From RYN-230 sp963837515 (lineage in GTDB: Bacteria > Actinomycetota > Actinomycetes > Streptosporangiales > Streptosporangiaceae): DNA of 64,000 nt. The position numbers and the translations under genes are program-made. Below are positions 48,233 to 56,821 of this stretch, piece by piece (within the stretch, counting starts at the first letter, position 1; each line of letters begins with the position of its first letter). The stretch covers positions 284,033 to 348,032 of the forward strand of contig CAWINT010000007.1 of NCBI GenBank assembly GCA_963837515.1, given 5' to 3'. Under the pieces are notes generated by a model, which worked only from the letters and a program-made list of their open reading frames with translations, did no database searches and had not been told where the DNA came from.

Positions 48233-49285
48233 CTAACGGGCCGTGCGCGCTGCGCCCGCGCTGGCCACGGTGACGCAGCCGATCGCCACCCAGTCCCGGG
48301 GGGACAGGCTCTGCCCGAGCAGGGCCAGCCCGGCCAGCGCGGCCACGGCCGGCTCCAGGCTCATCCAGATGCCGAACACCTTGGCCGGCACCCGGCGCAG
48401 CGCCTCCAGCTCCAGTGAGTAGGGGACGATCGAGGACAGCACCCCGATGGCCGCCCCGGTGCCCAGCACCGCCGGGCGGAGCAGCGACCGGCCCCCCGCC
48501 GCCACCCCGGCCGGGGTCACCGTCAGCGCGGCCACCAGCATGGCGATGGTGAGCCCGGACGATCCAGGGAACCGCCGCCCGGTGGCCGCCGACAGCAGGA
48601 TGTAGGCGGCCCAGCTGACCGCGGCGGCCAGCGCGAAGGCCAGCCCGGCCAGGTCCAGCCCGCCGCCCCGCCCGGCCGGGCCGCCCTGGGTGAGCAGCGC
48701 CACCCCACCGCCGGCCAGGAGCACCCAGGCCAGGTCCAGCCCCCGCCGGGAGGTCGCCACCGCCACCGCCAGCGGGCCGAGGAACTCCACGGTCACCGCG
48801 ATGCCCAGCGGGATCCGGGCGAAGGCCTGGTAGATGGAGTAGTTCATCACCGCCAGGGTGAGCCCGAAGGCCAGCACCACCGCGGCGTCCCGCCCGGCCC
48901 GGCGCTGCCACAGGCCGGCCACGGCCCGGCGCAGGCCACGCGCCCCGGCCACGGCCAGCAGCGCCGCGGCGAACCACAACCGCAGGCCGGTGACGGCGGC
49001 CGGCGGCACCTGGGTGAACAACCGGGCCGCCAGGGCCGCCCCCACCTGGACGGCCACGATCCCGGTGAGCACGAGCGCGGCCGGCGGTACCGCGCCGAGG
49101 ACCGGTCCCAGGCTGTGCCCCGGCCCGGTCTGCGCGGCCGTGCCGCGCTCGGCGCTGAGCCGGTGATCGCGGGGGGTTCCGGGGGGTCGTCCCCCCGGGC
49201 CGGTCTGCGCGGCCGTGCCGCGCTCGGCGCGGAGCGGCGATCGGGGGGTTCCGGGGGGTCGTCCCCCCGGGCTAGCACCGCTCAT
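48233..49285 (-). CDS. EamA-family (RhaT/DMT) transporter with repeat-bearing N-terminus
   Basis: A 350-residue drug/metabolite-superfamily transporter. Ten hydrophobic segments include ALVLTGIVAVQVGAALAARLF, LTLAVMNYSIYQAFARIPLG and GVLSSIVPYSLELEALRRVPA, with duplicated EamA halves. The first ~58 residues are not transporter-like: a tandem PGGRPPGTPR ... AERGTAAQTG repeat (two copies, 24 and 25 residues). The ATG overlaps the permease stop (ATGA), so it is coupled to the ABC exporter. The real functional start might be after the repeat. Substrate unknown. Confidence 0.85.
   Translation of the reverse strand: MSGASPGGRPPGTPRSPLRAERGTAAQTGPGGRPPGTPRDHRLSAERGTAAQTGPGHSLGPVLGAVPPAALVLTGIVAVQVGAALAARLFTQVPPAAVTGLRLWFAAALLAVAGARGLRRAVAGLWQRRAGRDAAVVLAFGLTLAVMNYSIYQAFARIPLGIAVTVEFLGPLAVAVATSRRGLDLAWVLLAGGGVALLTQGGPAGRGGGLDLAGLAFALAAAVSWAAYILLSAATGRRFPGSSGLTIAMLVAALTVTPAGVAAGGRSLLRPAVLGTGAAIGVLSSIVPYSLELEALRRVPAKVFGIWMSLEPAVAALAGLALLGQSLSPRDWVAIGCVTVASAGAARTAR
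49125..49271 (-). repeat. Tandem pair of a GC-palindromic dispersed repeat (in-frame)
   Basis: Two adjacent units (49125-49199, 75 nt; 49200-49271, 72 nt) share a palindromic core CCGGGGGGACGACCCCCCGG (minus strand) at 49179-49198 and 49251-49270. A related copy lies at 50108-50127, and a looser one at 31786-31806. In this gene they code for PGGRPPGTPR-type segments. Confidence 0.8.
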
Positions 49286-50142
49286 TCCCAGCGGAACACG
49301 CGGGCGGCGACGCCGATCGCCACCACCGCCCACACCAGCAGGACGACCAGGTCGCGCACGGGCAGGCCGCCGCCGTACTGCAGCACCTGGTGCAGCCCGT
49401 CGGACAGCGCGCCGGACGGCAGCAGCCGCAGCACCGGCCGGGCGCCCGCGGGGAACTTGTCCAGCGAGAAGATCACTCCGCCGACGCCGAGCAGCACCAC
49501 ATACACCAGGTTGGCCGCGGCCAGGGTGGCCTCGGCCCGCAGCGTGCCCGCCATCAGCAGGGCCAGCCCGCTGAACGCCGCGGTCCCGGCGAACAGCAGC
49601 AGGATCACCCACACCGCCGCGTCCGTCCGGGCGTCCGGGTGCCAGCCCAGGCCCAGGCCGACCAGCATGATGAGCACGGCCTGGCCCAGCTCCACGACGA
49701 GCACGGTCGCGGTCTTGGCCGCGATCAGCCCGCTGCGCCGCAGCGGCGTGGCGCCGAGCCGCTTGAGCACCCCGTAGCGCCGCTCGAAGCCGGTGGCGAT
49801 CGCCTGGCTGGTGAACGCGGTGGACATCACGGCCAGGGCCAGGATCCCGGGCACCAGGAAGTTCACCCCGGTGCCCTTGATCAGGTGGTCCAGGCTGAAC
49901 CCGGCCAGCAGCACCACCGGGATCAGCACGGTGAGCAGCAGCTGCTCCCCGTTACGGACCAGAGTGCGCAATTCCAGCCCGGCCTGCGCGGCGATAGCGC
50001 GGGAACGCGGGCCGGCGCCGGGCGCCGGCGCTGGCCAGGTGCCATCGGTTGGCGAGGGGAGGTGCGCCGGAGGCGTGCCTCGCCGAGCCAGCGACTCGCG
50101 GGGGGTTCCGGGGGGTCGTCCCCCCGGGCTGACACTGCTCAT
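49282..50142 (-). CDS. ABC-2 type transporter permease
   Basis: A 286-residue permease with six membrane segments (LLLTVLIPVVLLAGF, FLVPGILALAVMSTAF, VLVVELGQAVLIMLVGLGLG, WVILLLFAGTAAFSGLALL, LVYVVLLGVGGVIF, LVVLLVWAVVAIGVAA). The block GFERRYGVLKRLGATPLRRSGL is typical of actinobacterial ABC-2 exporters. The first ~45 residues carry the PGGRPPGTPR repeat after MSSVS and a Pro-rich stretch. ATGA overlap with the ATPase upstream. It probably exports a drug, lipid or peptide. Confidence 0.88.
   Translation of the reverse strand: MSSVSPGGRPPGTPRESLARRGTPPAHLPSPTDGTWPAPAPGAGPRSRAIAAQAGLELRTLVRNGEQLLLTVLIPVVLLAGFSLDHLIKGTGVNFLVPGILALAVMSTAFTSQAIATGFERRYGVLKRLGATPLRRSGLIAAKTATVLVVELGQAVLIMLVGLGLGWHPDARTDAAVWVILLLFAGTAAFSGLALLMAGTLRAEATLAAANLVYVVLLGVGGVIFSLDKFPAGARPVLRLLPSGALSDGLHQVLQYGGGLPVRDLVVLLVWAVVAIGVAARVFRWE
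50108..50127 (-). repeat. Dispersed palindromic repeat copy at the permease N-terminus
   Basis: Identical 20-nt palindromic core to the two copies at 49.2 kb, flanked by the same bases back to the ATG of the permease (ATGAGC...AGC). It lies 15 nt inside the coding region, right after the ATPase-permease junction. Confidence 0.8.
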
Positions 50143-51065
50143 GAGCGGAGTTCCCGGCCGGTCAGCTCGAGGAAGACGTCCTCCAGGGTGCGGTTCTCGA
50201 TCCGCAGGTCCTGGGCCAGCACCCCGTGGTCGGCACACCACGCGGTGACCGCCGCGAGCAGTTGCGGGTCCACCCGGTCGTGCACCTCCACGATGTAGTG
50301 GCCGGCCGGGGACTCCTTGGCCGCACTGCCCGCCGGCAGCGCGGCGATGAGCGCGTCGGTGTCCAGCCCCGGCTCGGCGCGGAAGCGCAGCTGGCCCGCG
50401 GTCCCGGTGAGCTCGGCCGGGGTGCCCTCGGCCACCAGCTGACCGTGGTCCAGCACGCACACCCGGTCGGCCAGCCGCTGCGCCTCGTCCATGTAATGCG
50501 TGGTCAGGATGACCGAGGCGCCCGCGGCGCGCAGGCCGGCGATCAGCTCCCAGGTGGCCAGCCGGGCCTGCGGGTCCAGGCCCGCCGTGGGCTCGTCCAG
50601 GAACACCAGCTCGGGCCGGCCGATCACCGCCGCGGCCAGGGACAGCCGCTGCTGCTGGCCGCCGGACAGCCGCCGGAACGGAGTACGCAGGCTCCCGGCC
50701 AGCCCCAGCCGGTCCAGCAGCAGCGCCGGGTCCAGCGGGTGGGCGTAGAAGGCGGCCAGCACCCGCAGGTACTCGGCCGGGCGGGCGGCCGGCGGAATGC
50801 CACCGGATTGCAGCATCACGCCGACCCGGGGCCGCAGCGCCACCGCGTCCCGGCCCGGGTCGAGTCCCAGCACCCGGACGGAGCCCGTGTCAGCCCGCCG
50901 GTAGCCTTCGCAGATCTCGATCGTGGTGGTCTTCCCCGCGCCGTTCGGCCCGAGGATGGCCGTGACCGCGGCCCGGCCGGCCTGCAGCGAGAGCCCGTTC
51001 ACCGCGGCGACCCGGCCGTAGTGCTTTACCAGGTCGCGGATTTCGACCGCCGGTCCGCTGCTCAC
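50139..51065 (-). CDS. ABC transporter ATP-binding protein
   Basis: A 308-residue ATPase of the drug-export (DrrA-like) type. Walker A is GPNGAGKTTT, the signature LSGGQQQR, Walker B LVFLDEPTAGLD and the H-loop LTTHYMDEAQRL. The C-terminal ~85 residues form the extra domain common in ABC-2 ATPases (ENRTLEDVFLELTGRELR). I use the GTG at 51065. It leads a coupled set: ATPase, permease, EamA transporter. Confidence 0.92.
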   Translation of the reverse strand: MSSGPAVEIRDLVKHYGRVAAVNGLSLQAGRAAVTAILGPNGAGKTTTIEICEGYRRADTGSVRVLGLDPGRDAVALRPRVGVMLQSGGIPPAARPAEYLRVLAAFYAHPLDPALLLDRLGLAGSLRTPFRRLSGGQQQRLSLAAAVIGRPELVFLDEPTAGLDPQARLATWELIAGLRAAGASVILTTHYMDEAQRLADRVCVLDHGQLVAEGTPAELTGTAGQLRFRAEPGLDTDALIAALPAGSAAKESPAGHYIVEVHDRVDPQLLAAVTAWCADHGVLAQDLRIENRTLEDVFLELTGRELRS

Positions 51066-51075
51066 GCACGCGAGT

Positions 51076-51849
51076 CTAGAGGCTGTGGCCGGCCCTTGCG
51101 CCGCCGCCCCGGCCCGATTCGTCCCGGTGCGCCCGGGCCGCCGCCAGCAGGGCCTGGAACAGCCGCGGGTCCTGCCCGGCCTCCGGGTGCCACTGCACCG
51201 CGAGCAGGAACCCCCCGGCCCGCCCGTCCGCCAGTTCTGCGGCCTCGATCGTCCCGTCATCGGCCCAGGCGGTGGCGACCAGGCCGTCGCCGAGCCGGTC
51301 GATGGCCTGGTGGTGCAGGGTCGGCACGGTGAGCCGCAGCCCGCCGGGCTCCGCGGGCCCGAGCGCCGCGCCCAGCCGGCTGCCCGGGTCCACCCGGACC
51401 TCGTGTGCGCCGAACGAGCCCGGCCCGGCCCGGTGACCGTCATGACCCACCACGTCCGGGAGGTGCTGATGCAGAGTCCCGCCGCGGGAGACGTTGAGTA
51501 CCTGCAGTCCCCGGCAGATGGCCAGCACCGGCATACCGCGTTCGACGGCCGCGGCCAGCAGGGCGAACTCGGCCGCGTCCCGGGCGGGCATCAGCGGGCC
51601 GGTAGCCGGGTGCGGCGGGGCACCGTAGGCCGCCGGGTCAAGGTCCGCGCCACCCGCCAGCAGCAGTGCGTCCAGCCGGTCCACTGCCCCGGCGATGCCC
51701 GGGACCGGCGGCAGCAGCACCCCGGCCCCGCCCGCCGCCGCGACCTGGTCCACGTAGTTCATCGCCAGCAGCGCCGCGGGCCGGTCCCGCCAGCTGCCCC
51801 AGCTGGCCGGCTCGGCGTAACTGCTGAGGCCGATAACCGGGCGAGTCAC
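51076..51849 (-). CDS. Class I glutamine amidotransferase-like gamma-glutamyl hydrolase (PuuD-like)
   Basis: A 257-residue peptidase C26 protein. The catalytic Cys is in LAICRGLQVLNVSRGGTLHQHL and His/Glu in LLAVQWHPEAGQD; LLLAGGADLDPAAYG is the oxyanion segment. PuuD-type enzymes remove the gamma-glutamyl group from an oxidised gamma-glutamyl amine. The GTG start overlaps the SDR stop, fixing it as the last step of the amine catabolic operon. Confidence 0.9.
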   Translation of the reverse strand: MTRPVIGLSSYAEPASWGSWRDRPAALLAMNYVDQVAAAGGAGVLLPPVPGIAGAVDRLDALLLAGGADLDPAAYGAPPHPATGPLMPARDAAEFALLAAAVERGMPVLAICRGLQVLNVSRGGTLHQHLPDVVGHDGHRAGPGSFGAHEVRVDPGSRLGAALGPAEPGGLRLTVPTLHHQAIDRLGDGLVATAWADDGTIEAAELADGRAGGFLLAVQWHPEAGQDPRLFQALLAAARAHRDESGRGGGARAGHSL

Positions 51850-52622
51850 AGGGGCGTCACGTAGGCACCGGAGATCCCGCCGTCCACCAGGAACGTCGAG
51901 GCGGTGATGAAGGACGCGTCGTCGCTGGCCAGGAAGGCGATCGCGGCGGCGATCTCTTCCGGCTCGGCGAACCGGCCCATCGGCACGTGCACCAGGCGCC
52001 GCGCGGCCCGCTCCGGATCGGCGGCGAACAGCTCGCGCAGCAGGGGGGTGTTGACCGGCCCGGGGCACAGCGCGTTCACCCGGATGCCCTCCCGGGCGAA
52101 CTGCACGCCGAGTTCCCGGCTGAGCGCCAGCACGCCGCCCTTGGAGGCGGTGTAGGAGATCTGTGAGGTGGCTGCCCCCATCACCGCGACGAACGACGCG
52201 GTGTTGATGATGGAACCGCCGCCCGCCCGCCGCAGGTGCGGGATGACGTGCTTGCAGCACAGGTAGACGGACGTGAGATTCACTTCCTGAACGCGCCGCC
52301 AGGCGTCGATGCCCGTGGTCAGGATGGAATCGTCGTCGGGCGGGGAGATGCCGGCGTTGTTCACCGCGATGTGCACGCCGCCATAGGTCTCGGCCGTCAG
52401 CTGGTACAGCCCGGTCACCGCTTCCTCGCTGGTCACATCGGTCTGCACGAACAGGCCGCCCACCTCCTCGGCCGCCAGCTTGCCGGTCTCTTCCTCGATG
52501 TCGGCCACCACCACGGTGGCGCCCTCGGCGGCCAGCCGCCGGGCGGTGGCCAGGCCGATCCCGCTGGCCGCGCCGGTGATCACGGCGACCCGGCCCGCCA
52601 GCCGCTGCAGCTGCGTGCTCAC
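51846..52622 (-). CDS. Short-chain dehydrogenase/reductase
   Basis: A 258-residue classical SDR. The coenzyme loop is TGAASGIGLATARRL, NNAG follows (IAVNNAGISPP), and the catalytic Tyr-Lys pair is in SYTASKGGVLAL. Within this operon it could oxidise an alcohol of a gamma-glutamyl intermediate to the aldehyde used by the neighbouring dehydrogenase. That order fits ethanolamine better than putrescine, since ethanolamine ends in a hydroxyl. This is inference from the gene set; the sequence alone does not name the substrate. It lies 31 nt after the aldehyde dehydrogenase. Confidence 0.88.
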   Translation of the reverse strand: MSTQLQRLAGRVAVITGAASGIGLATARRLAAEGATVVVADIEEETGKLAAEEVGGLFVQTDVTSEEAVTGLYQLTAETYGGVHIAVNNAGISPPDDDSILTTGIDAWRRVQEVNLTSVYLCCKHVIPHLRRAGGGSIINTASFVAVMGAATSQISYTASKGGVLALSRELGVQFAREGIRVNALCPGPVNTPLLRELFAADPERAARRLVHVPMGRFAEPEEIAAAIAFLASDDASFITASTFLVDGGISGAYVTPL

Positions 52623-52653
52623 TCAGGCTCCTCCAGTCCCTGGTCCGTGGCGT

Positions 52654-54015
52654 CTAGTCGGTGGCGATGAAGACGTTCTTGACCTCGGTGAAGGCGTCCA
52701 GGGCGTCCGGCCCGAGCTCCCGGCCCAGGCCGGAGCGCTTGAACCCGCCGAACGGCGTCCAGTAGCGCACCGAGGCGTGCGAGTTCACCGACAGGTTCCC
52801 GGTCTCCACCGCGCGCGCCACCCGGATCGCCCGGCCGACGTCCCGGGTCCAGATGGACCCGGACAGCCCGTAGGGCGTGTCGTTGGCCATCGCCACCGCC
52901 TCGGCCTCGCCGGTCACCGGGACCACCGTCACCACCGGGCCGAACACCTCCTCGGTGAACGCCGGGTCATCCGCCCGCACCGGGGCCAGCACGGTCGGCG
53001 GGAACCAGTAGCCGGGCCCGTCCGGGGCGCTGCCGCGGAACGCCACCGGCGCGCTGTCGGGAACGTACGAGGCGACCCGCGCCCGGTGCCCGGCGGAGAT
53101 CAGCGGGCCCATCTCGGTACCCGGGTCGGCCGGGTCGCCCACCACCACCTTCTGCACGGCCGGCTGCAGCAGCTCCATGAACCGGTCGAACACGCTGGCC
53201 TCGACCAGGATCCGGGATCGGGCGCAGCAGTCCTGGCCGGCGTTGTCGAACACCGCGTACGGCGCGGTCGCCGCCGCTTTCTCCAGGTCGGCGTCGGCGA
53301 ACACGATGTTCGCGCTCTTGCCGCCCAGCTCCAGGGTGACCCGCTTGACCTGGCGGGCGCAGTCGGCCATCAGCTGGCTGCCCACCTCGGTGGAGCCGGT
53401 GAACACGATCTTGCGGACCGCCTCGTGCTCGACCAGCCGTTGGCCGACCACCGACCCTTTGCCCGGCAGCACCTGGAACACGCCCTCCGGCAGCCCCGCC
53501 GCCAGGGCCAGCTCAGCCACCCGCAGCGCGGTCAGCGGAGTGCGCTCGGCCGGCTTGGCGATCACCGGGTTCCCGGCGGCCAGCGCCGGGGCCAGGCCCC
53601 AGCCGAGGATCGGCATGGGGAAGTTCCAGGGCACGATCAGCCCGGTGACGCCGACCGGTTCCTTGAACGTGACGTCGAGCCCGCCGGGCACCGGGATCTG
53701 CTGCCCGGTCAGCCGTTCCGGGGCGGCCGCGTAGTAGCGCAGCACGTCGCGCAGGTTGCCGGCCTCCCAGCGGGCCGCCGTCACCGGGTGCCCGGAGCCA
53801 GCCACCTCCAGCTGAGCCAGTTCTTCCAGATGCTCCTCCACCACCTCGGCGAACCGGCGCAGCAGCGCGGCCCGGTCCGCCGGGGCGACCGCCCGCCACC
53901 CGGGCTGGGCGGCCACGGCCCGGGCAACGGCTTCGTCGGCCTGGTCCGCGGTGGCCTGGGGGATGGTGGCGACCACCTCCTCGGTGGCCGGGTTGAGCAC
54001 GGTGAAGGTGGTCAT
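52654..54015 (-). CDS. Aldehyde dehydrogenase family protein
   Basis: A 453-residue NAD(P)-dependent aldehyde dehydrogenase. The coenzyme region has IVPWNFPMPILGWGLAPAL and FTGSTEVGSQLM. The general base Glu is in VTLELGGKSANIVF and the nucleophilic Cys in NAGQDCCARSRILV. It most likely turns the gamma-glutamyl aldehyde into an acid (PuuC-like role). It lies between the GlnA-like ligase and the SDR in the same direction. Confidence 0.92.
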   Translation of the reverse strand: MTTFTVLNPATEEVVATIPQATADQADEAVARAVAAQPGWRAVAPADRAALLRRFAEVVEEHLEELAQLEVAGSGHPVTAARWEAGNLRDVLRYYAAAPERLTGQQIPVPGGLDVTFKEPVGVTGLIVPWNFPMPILGWGLAPALAAGNPVIAKPAERTPLTALRVAELALAAGLPEGVFQVLPGKGSVVGQRLVEHEAVRKIVFTGSTEVGSQLMADCARQVKRVTLELGGKSANIVFADADLEKAAATAPYAVFDNAGQDCCARSRILVEASVFDRFMELLQPAVQKVVVGDPADPGTEMGPLISAGHRARVASYVPDSAPVAFRGSAPDGPGYWFPPTVLAPVRADDPAFTEEVFGPVVTVVPVTGEAEAVAMANDTPYGLSGSIWTRDVGRAIRVARAVETGNLSVNSHASVRYWTPFGGFKRSGLGRELGPDALDAFTEVKNVFIATD

Positions 54016-54077
54016 GACTCTGGTGCTCTCCTGTTGCGGTGTGCTGTGCGGTAGCTGGACAGGGGCGGTGCCCCGGG

Positions 54078-55469
54078 TCAGAGGCGCTCGAAGCCGCGCT
54101 GCAGCTCCCAGTCGGTGACGGCCGCGTCGAACGCCTCGATCTCCACCCGGGCCGCGTTGGCGTAGTGCTCGACCACGTCGCTGCCGAAGGCGTCCCGGGC
54201 CAGCTCGCTCTTGCGCCACAGGTCCAGCGCGTCGCGGAGGGTGGTCGGCACCCGCGGTCCGGCATCGCCGTAGGCGTTGCCCTCGAAGACCGGTTCCAGC
54301 GGCAGCTCGTGATCCACCCCGTACAGCCCGGCCGCGATCATCCCGGCCACCGCCAGGTAGGGGTTGACGTCGCCGCCCGGTACCCGGTTCTCCACCCGCA
54401 GGGACAGGCCGTGCCCGACCAGCCGGAGGGCGCAGGTGCGGTTGTCCACCCCCCAGCGCACCGCGGTGGGGGCGAAGCTCCCCGGCACGTAGCGCTTGTA
54501 GGAGTTGATGTTCGGCGCGTAGGCGAGGCTCAGCTCACGGAGCGCGGCCAGCTGCCCGGCGATGAAGTGCGCGCCGAAGGGGGACAGCCCGTGCGGGCCG
54601 TCCCCGGCCATGACCGGCTGCCCGCTGGCGTCGCGCACCGACAGGTGGATGTGGCAGGAGTTACCCTCCCGGGCGTTCGGCTTGGCCATGAACGTGATGC
54701 TCATGCCGTCCGCGTCGGCGATCTCCTTGGCCCCGGTCTTGTAGATCGAGTGGTTGTCGCAGGTGGTCACGGCGTCCGCGTAGCGGAACGCCATCTCGTG
54801 CTGGCCCAGGTTGCATTCGCCCTTGACCGACTCCACCTGGAGCCCGGCGCCCGCCATGCCGATCCGCAGCTGGCGCAGCAGCGGCTCGATCCGGGACGTG
54901 CCCAGGATGGAGTAGTCCACGTTGTAGGCGTTGGCCGGGCTGAGGTCGCGGTACCCGGTGGCGTGCGCATCCGCGTAGCTGCCGTGGAAGACGACGAACT
55001 CCAGCTCGGTGCCGGCCAGGGCGGTCAGCCCCCGCTGGGCCAGCCGGTCGGTCTGCGCCTTGAGGATCTGCCGCGGCGAGGCCACCACCGGGCTGCCGTC
55101 GTGCCAGGTGAGGTCGGTGAGGACCATCGCGGTCGCCTCGTGCCAGGGCAGGCGGCGCAGCGTGGTCATGTCCGGGACCATGACGAAGTCGCCGTAGCCG
55201 CGCTCCCAGGACGACATGGCGAACCCGTCCACGGTGTTCATGTCAACGTCCACCGCGAGCAGGTAGTTGCACCCCTCGATGGCGTGCCCGACCACCTCGT
55301 CCAGGAAGTAGTCCGCGGCCAGCCGCTTGCCCGCCAGGCGGCCCTGCATGTCGGTGAAGGCGACCACCACCGTGTCGATGTTGCCTTCGGCTACCTCCAC
55401 GCGGAGCTGCTCCAGCGTGAGCATCCCGTGCCGCCTGCTGAGCGGGCTCGCGCCGCGCTGCTTGTCCAT
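54078..55469 (-). CDS. Glutamine synthetase-family gamma-glutamyl amine ligase (PuuA/GlnA4-like)
   Basis: A 463-residue GS-fold ligase. The metal and glutamate-binding blocks are GTELEFVVFHGS, VESVKGECNLGQHEMAF and GNSCHIHLSV; NRVPGGDVNPYLAVAGM lies near the C-terminus. The GlnA3/GlnA4/PuuA branch joins glutamate to an amine rather than ammonia, and the adenylylation-site region of true GlnA (NLY-P) is not seen. With permease, aldehyde dehydrogenase, SDR and PuuD-like hydrolase around it, its amine may be ethanolamine or a polyamine. The ATG has GGAGG upstream. Confidence 0.9.
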   Translation of the reverse strand: MDKQRGASPLSRRHGMLTLEQLRVEVAEGNIDTVVVAFTDMQGRLAGKRLAADYFLDEVVGHAIEGCNYLLAVDVDMNTVDGFAMSSWERGYGDFVMVPDMTTLRRLPWHEATAMVLTDLTWHDGSPVVASPRQILKAQTDRLAQRGLTALAGTELEFVVFHGSYADAHATGYRDLSPANAYNVDYSILGTSRIEPLLRQLRIGMAGAGLQVESVKGECNLGQHEMAFRYADAVTTCDNHSIYKTGAKEIADADGMSITFMAKPNAREGNSCHIHLSVRDASGQPVMAGDGPHGLSPFGAHFIAGQLAALRELSLAYAPNINSYKRYVPGSFAPTAVRWGVDNRTCALRLVGHGLSLRVENRVPGGDVNPYLAVAGMIAAGLYGVDHELPLEPVFEGNAYGDAGPRVPTTLRDALDLWRKSELARDAFGSDVVEHYANAARVEIEAFDAAVTDWELQRGFERL

Positions 55470-55575
55470 GTGCCTCCAGTCCCGGTCCGTCCGTGGCCAG
55501 TCAACCTGGCGCCCGGCCGCCCGGGTGCCTGGCACCCGGGTGGCCTCGTCCTGCCAGTCTCCGTCGCCACCGCGA

Positions 55576-56763
55576 TCAGGTCGAGAGCTCCTGCTCGATC
55601 GCGGCCAGCTCCTCCGGGCTGCCCTGCACCCGCGGCCCGGTGAACCACTTGCGGGCCGAGACCAGCCACCAGATTCCGGCGAAGCCCAGCACGACCAGCA
55701 CGGCCACCACGGTGTAGTTGAAAGTGGTGGCGGTGATCGGGCTGGCGGTCGGCAGCATGAACAAGATCGTGATGATGACCACCCAGGTGACCGCGATCAC
55801 GCCGACCAGCCTGCTCCACCGGCCCAGATGCCAGGGGCCGCGCCGGAAGTTGCCGCCCTGGCGCAGCCGCAGGAACGTGGGCATCACGTAGGCGATGTAG
55901 AGGCCGATGACCGCGATCGAGGTGACCGCGGCGTACGCGGTGGCGTTCCACAGGTAGGGCAGGCCGAGCACGAACGCGAACACCGCGGCCAGCCAGATGG
56001 CGTTGGTGGGGGTGCGGGTGCGCTTGTTGACCCGGTGCCAGAACGCCGAGCCGGGCAGCGCGCCGTCCCGGGAGAACGCGTAGATCATCCGGGAGTTGGC
56101 GGTCACCGAGGACATGCCGCAGAACAGCTGCGCGCCGATGGCGATCAGCAGCAGGAACTTGCCGGTGGTGACCCCGGCCGCGTCGATGAAGATCTGCGCA
56201 GGCGGTACGCCGGTGGTCGAGCCGACCGCGTGCGCGTAGTTCTGGATCGCGAACGTGATGCCGATCAGCAGCAGCCACCCGGCGAACAGGGACACCACGA
56301 TGGACATGACGATGCCGCGCGGCCCGCTGCGCGCCGCCGAGTGGGTCTCCTCGGTCATGTGCGCCGAGGCGTCGTACCCGGTGAACGTGTACTGGGCCAG
56401 CAGCAGGCCGAGCAGCAGCACGTAGAAGGTGCTGTGCCAGCCGGTGTTGTTCACGATCTTGGTGAACACGAAGCTGGCCGACTGGTGCTGCGCGGGCACG
56501 AAGGTGAGCACCCCGACGATGACCAGCACGCCGACGATGTGCCACCACACGCTGACGTCGTTCAGCAGCGCGACCAGGCGGACCCCGAACTGGTTCACGA
56601 TCCCGTGGGCCAGCAGCACGAGCCCGAAGATCAGGATGGTGTGGCCCGGCGTCGCGGCGAAGTTCCACTGCAGGTCCAGGAACGCGTTGATAAAGAACGC
56701 GGCGCCGAAGTCGATGCCCGCGGTCACCGCGACCTGGCCGAGGAAGTTGAACCAGCCCAACAT
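55576..56763 (-). pseudogene. APC-family amino acid/amine permease, N-terminus removed by the integrated element
   Basis: About 395 residues of an APC permease remain, with nine or so membrane segments (e.g. LVLLAHGIVNQFGVRLVAL, VLLLGLLLAQYTFTGYDAS, GLYIAYVMPTFLRL) and TGYDASAHMTEET. The family normally begins ~110-130 residues earlier, with the first TM helices. Homology starts abruptly at GWFNFLGQVAVTAGIDFGAAF. Upstream, the sequence belongs to the serine-recombinase end of the inserted element. An ATG at 56763 could still start a shortened product, but its function is doubtful. It would have supplied amine substrate to the catabolic operon. Confidence 0.85.
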
Positions 56764-56821
56764 TCGGCGTATGGTCAGGAGCACTTTCGTGGACCCAACC
56801 CTGGTGACTCCTGGAGCCGAC

